Source of the DNA: Methanosarcinaceae archaeon UBA470
GTDB lineage: Archaea > Halobacteriota > Methanosarcinia > Methanosarcinales > Methanosarcinaceae
Assembly: GCA_002508425.1 (NCBI GenBank)
Contig: DAKU01000016.1
Location: 1-7,509 of the forward strand
Length of the DNA stretch: 7,509 nucleotides
Reading direction: 5' to 3'
Under the pieces are notes generated by a model, which saw nothing but the letters and a program-made list of their open reading frames with translations, had not been told where the DNA came from and did no database searches. A program made the position numbers and the translations under genes. Of the stretch, positions 5,325-7,509 are shown piece after piece; the first letter of the stretch is position 1; each line of letters starts with the position of its first letter.

Positions 5325-6974
5325 ATGGCACAACAAGGCATGTCAATACAAATGGCAGGACAATATGGAGGTCAGCCGGTTTATATTATTGACCCAAGAA
5401 CAGAGCATGCACAGGGTAAAGATGCCCTTTCCATGAATATCAATGCTGCTAAAGCAGTTGCAAAGCTGGTACGTTCTACCTTAGGACCAAAGGGTATGGA
5501 CAAAATGCTGGTCAATGTTCTTGGAGATATTGTTCTTACCAACGACGGTGCCACTATACTCAAGGAAATGGAGATAGAGCACCCCACTGCAAAAATGATC
5601 GTTGAGGTCGCCAAGACACAAGAAGACATTGCAGGGGACGGCACCACCAGCGCTGTTGTGATAGCAGGCAGCCTCATGGACAAAGCCGGAGAACTTATTG
5701 AAAAAGGTCTTCACCCCATAGTTATTTTTAAAGGGTACAACCTTGCTGCCCAGAAAGCTATTGAGATCCTGGAAAACTTTGCAACAAAGGTTGAGAAGGA
5801 TGACCGAAAAACACTTGAGAAGATAGCAGAGACTTCTATCACAGGTAAAGCTCCTGAAGCTTCCTCAGACCATCTGTCAAAGGTATGTGTCGATGCAGTG
5901 CTGGCAATAGAGGAAAATGGCAAGTACAATATAGATGACAAGATTGTTATCCGGAAAGAGGCTGGCGGCAAGATCACAGATACACAGGTAATAAAGGGGA
6001 TTTACATCAATAAATATCGTCTTCACCCTGATACCCCTGCTAAGGTTGAAAATGCAAAGATCGCGCTTCTGGATATGCCAATAGAATTTGCCAAGACCAA
6101 TACCAAGTCAAAGATCCAGCTTGGAAGTGTCGAGGAAATGTTTGCCTTTAAGGACCAGGAAACGATCAATTTCAATAAAATGTTGGATAAGATCATAGCC
6201 ACAGGTGCCAACGTAGTCTTCTCTTCCAAGAACATAGATGATAGTGCTGTACACTACTTGATGAAGCACAAAATCTACACCTGCAGAAGGCTGAAAGATG
6301 AGGATATGACCGTACTTTCCCTTTCCACAGGTGCTAAGCTTGTAAGGAACATGAACGAGATCAGTGCTGATGACCTTGGATTTGCCGAAGTGGTGGAGCA
6401 GGAATCTGAATATGAAGAGAAAACACTCATCACAGGTTTCAAGAAATCCAATACTGTGACTATCCTCATAAAGGCAGGCAGTGAACATGTTACTGATAAC
6501 ATCGAGCGTGTTTTTGACGATGCTCTCAATGTTGTAAAGTCTGTGCTGGAAGATAAGGCAATAGTGCCTGGCGGAGGAGCTTCTGAAATGGCTGTTGCAC
6601 AGGGATTGCGCTCTTATGCATCCACCATCGAGGGACGTGAGCAGCTTGCCATCCATGCTTTTGCAGATGCTATGGAAGAAATACCAAAAGCAATTGCAGA
6701 GAATGCAGGACTCGACAAGATCAATATGCTGTTGCAGCTGCGTGCTGAATCTGGAAAGAATAAGAACAGTGGCATCAACGTGTACTCAGGTAAGATCGAG
6801 GACATGATGAAAGACAGTATCATTGATCCACTTCGTGTTAAGACACAGGCTATCAAGTCCGCATCAGAAGTATCTGCCATGATATTGCGTGTTGATGACA
6901 TGCTCAAGGCCCAGGAAAAGGATATGCAGGATGTTAACCCTGCACACAACATCAACAATTACAACATGGGCTAA
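5325..6974 (+). CDS. ths: Thermosome subunit (group II chaperonin, Hsp60/CCT family)
   Basis: A 549-residue ATP-dependent chaperonin subunit that would assemble into a double-ring folding chamber in the cytosol. Domains are equatorial (about 20-150 and 405-525), intermediate (150-218 and 369-405) and apical (219-368), the last with the built-in lid protrusion. Nucleotide motifs are STLGPKGMDKML (51-62), TNDGATIL (72-79, D74), GDGTT (104-108, D105), the hydrolysis Asp in FDDALNVV (D399) and VPGGGASE (414-421); RVKTQAIKSASE (504-515) is also conserved. Odd points: N64 where LVD is usual, A103 where VGDGTT is usual, D398 where His usually precedes the catalytic Asp, and no Gly/Met-rich C-terminal tail (it ends in an Asn-rich HNINNYNMG). 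This suggests one of the several thermosome paralogues known in Methanosarcina-type methanogens, perhaps not the major one. Promoter and ribosome binding site are strong. It diverges from dphB and ends before a 12-bp hairpin. Confidence 0.96.
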   Translation: MAQQGMSIQMAGQYGGQPVYIIDPRTEHAQGKDALSMNINAAKAVAKLVRSTLGPKGMDKMLVNVLGDIVLTNDGATILKEMEIEHPTAKMIVEVAKTQEDIAGDGTTSAVVIAGSLMDKAGELIEKGLHPIVIFKGYNLAAQKAIEILENFATKVEKDDRKTLEKIAETSITGKAPEASSDHLSKVCVDAVLAIEENGKYNIDDKIVIRKEAGGKITDTQVIKGIYINKYRLHPDTPAKVENAKIALLDMPIEFAKTNTKSKIQLGSVEEMFAFKDQETINFNKMLDKIIATGANVVFSSKNIDDSAVHYLMKHKIYTCRRLKDEDMTVLSLSTGAKLVRNMNEISADDLGFAEVVEQESEYEEKTLITGFKKSNTVTILIKAGSEHVTDNIERVFDDALNVVKSVLEDKAIVPGGGASEMAVAQGLRSYASTIEGREQLAIHAFADAMEEIPKAIAENAGLDKINMLLQLRAESGKNKNSGINVYSGKIEDMMKDSIIDPLRVKTQAIKSASEVSAMILRVDDMLKAQEKDMQDVNPAHNINNYNMG

Positions 6975-7005
6975 CTGGAAAACTAGTCAAAAGATGGTAA
7001 ATCAC

Positions 7006-7042
7006 ATGGTTTGTAAGCCTTACTTACAAACCATAAAATTTT
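7006..7042 (+). terminator. Perfect 12-bp hairpin between convergent genes
   Basis: ATGGTTTGTAAG (7006-7017) and CTTACAAACCAT (7023-7034) are exact inverted copies with a 5-base loop, followed by AAAATTTTCT. It begins 32 bases after the thermosome stop and is a likely transcription end or mRNA 3'-end stabiliser. The T-run is short (four), so strict intrinsic termination is less certain. The right arm contains the TAA stop and last codons of the minus-strand DUF2119-like gene. Confidence 0.6.
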
Positions 7043-7509
7043 CTATAATCCTCTATTACTTTGGTGGTCTGAACAGGATATATTTTTTTCAATTGCTCGA
7101 TAAAATGATCTTTTGATAAGCATTCTTTCATTTTTTTCGCGAGTTTGGCTCCATAATTCTTTGATAAGGGATTATCTTTCTGGATCTCAAAAGACAGGCA
7201 CAGTGCTTCCATAGGAAAGTATTCTCTTCTTATGACAGGAGATACCGAACCCAGAAGCACATCATTATCAAGCTGGCTGTAGGCAGGAACTCCTATCTTA
7301 TGAATACGTTCTGCACCTGTCAGAAGCTTCTGGTTCTGCTTTGAATATGAATGGAATTCTATGTATATAGTGGGTTTAAGTTCTTCTACAGCTTGTATAA
7401 TGGGCCTGCCAAGAGTTTTGTAATAATGCTTTTCCAGAGTGGAAACATACTTCTCTTTGCATACAACGGGTATAACAGCTAGGGAACCTACTGCCGGTGC
7501 TTCCAGTTT
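7024..7509 (-). CDS. DUF2119-like protein, N-terminus beyond the window
   Basis: An open minus-strand frame runs from the window edge (7509) to TAA at 7026-7024 and gives 161 residues; the start lies outside. An internal GTG at 7260 opens a 78-residue product, but coding-like sequence continues well upstream, so that is not the true start. Visible blocks, numbered from the edge: STLEKHYYK (23-31), PTIYIEFHSY (46-55), then DNDVLLGSVSPVIRREYF (81-98) and CLSFEIQK (104-111). These resemble, from memory, the DUF2119 family of methanogens, of unknown function. The conserved Glu/His in IEFHSY and the Glu in FEI could be metal ligands of a peptidase- or amidohydrolase-like site, but this is speculation without the N-terminal half. 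It converges on the thermosome gene with a 49-base gap. The gene is certain; the family call is moderate. Confidence 0.65.
   Translation of the reverse strand, partial: KLEAPAVGSLAVIPVVCKEKYVSTLEKHYYKTLGRPIIQAVEELKPTIYIEFHSYSKQNQKLLTGAERIHKIGVPAYSQLDNDVLLGSVSPVIRREYFPMEALCLSFEIQKDNPLSKNYGAKLAKKMKECLSKDHFIEQLKKIYPVQTTKVIEDYRKFYGL

Noticed and set aside
6108..6656. A 182-residue open frame on the minus strand inside the thermosome gene
   Set aside because: It is antisense to well-conserved chaperonin coding sequence, its translation shows no family features, and no ribosome binding site or promoter was evident. Long antisense frames are common opposite coding DNA.
7024..7260. A separate 78-residue gene starting at GTG 7260
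   Set aside because: The frame continues without a stop to the window edge, and the added sequence contains conserved-looking blocks, so GTG is an internal valine codon of a longer truncated gene.
1..7509. CRISPR array, tRNA/rRNA genes, insertion sequence ends or toxin-antitoxin pair
   Set aside because: No regularly spaced long repeats, no tRNA-like T-loop/anticodon pattern, no transposase or terminal inverted repeats, and no small overlapping gene pair with toxin features was seen on either strand.

Overview
The window reads as chromosome of a methanogenic euryarchaeon, most likely of the Methanosarcinales/Methanosarcinaceae (inference). The evidence is a group II chaperonin (thermosome), an archaeal-type diphthine synthase, DUF357, UPF0212/DUF555 and DUF2119-like proteins found mainly in Euryarchaeota and methanogens, archaeal BRE/TATA-like promoters, GGAGG-type ribosome binding sites and a moderate G+C content. 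No tRNA, rRNA, CRISPR array, insertion sequence or transposase was seen, and no gene-free stretch exceeds about 160 bases.

Layout. (1) At 1-946 a very AT-rich segment carries a lone plus-strand gene for a CPBP (Abi/CAAX-type) intramembrane protease. Its composition differs strongly from the rest and suggests acquisition. (2) At 958-4254 a four-gene minus-strand cluster, read right to left, encodes a HerA-like (DUF87) ATPase, a DUF357 protein, a UPF0212/DUF555 protein and a PfkB-family nucleoside kinase. Gaps are 12, 42 and 15 bases, each downstream gene has its own ribosome binding site, and a hairpin followed by six T residues closes the unit. The HerA-like gene is preceded by a TATA box and by three GATATAT copies exactly 20 bp apart. 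(3) dphB (4360-5163, minus) and a thermosome subunit gene (5325-6974, plus) diverge from a 161-bp region. It holds a promoter for each, and a 7-bp inverted repeat lies between them. (4) At the right edge a truncated minus-strand gene (7024-7509, DUF2119-like) converges on the thermosome gene. The two are separated by a perfect 12-bp hairpin that contains the stop codon of the DUF2119-like gene.

How the genes fit together. dphB (maturation of elongation factor 2) and the thermosome (protein folding) are both protein-synthesis housekeeping genes and share a divergent control region. The HerA-like cluster joins a DNA-pump type ATPase to two small conserved archaeal proteins of unknown function and a nucleoside kinase. 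It has no NurA, Mre11 or Rad50 partner in view and is the most interesting unexplained unit here. The thermosome looks like a non-canonical paralogue: it lacks the Gly/Met-rich C-terminal tail and has several changes near otherwise conserved nucleotide-site motifs. No clearly new defence or mobile system can be supported from this sequence.
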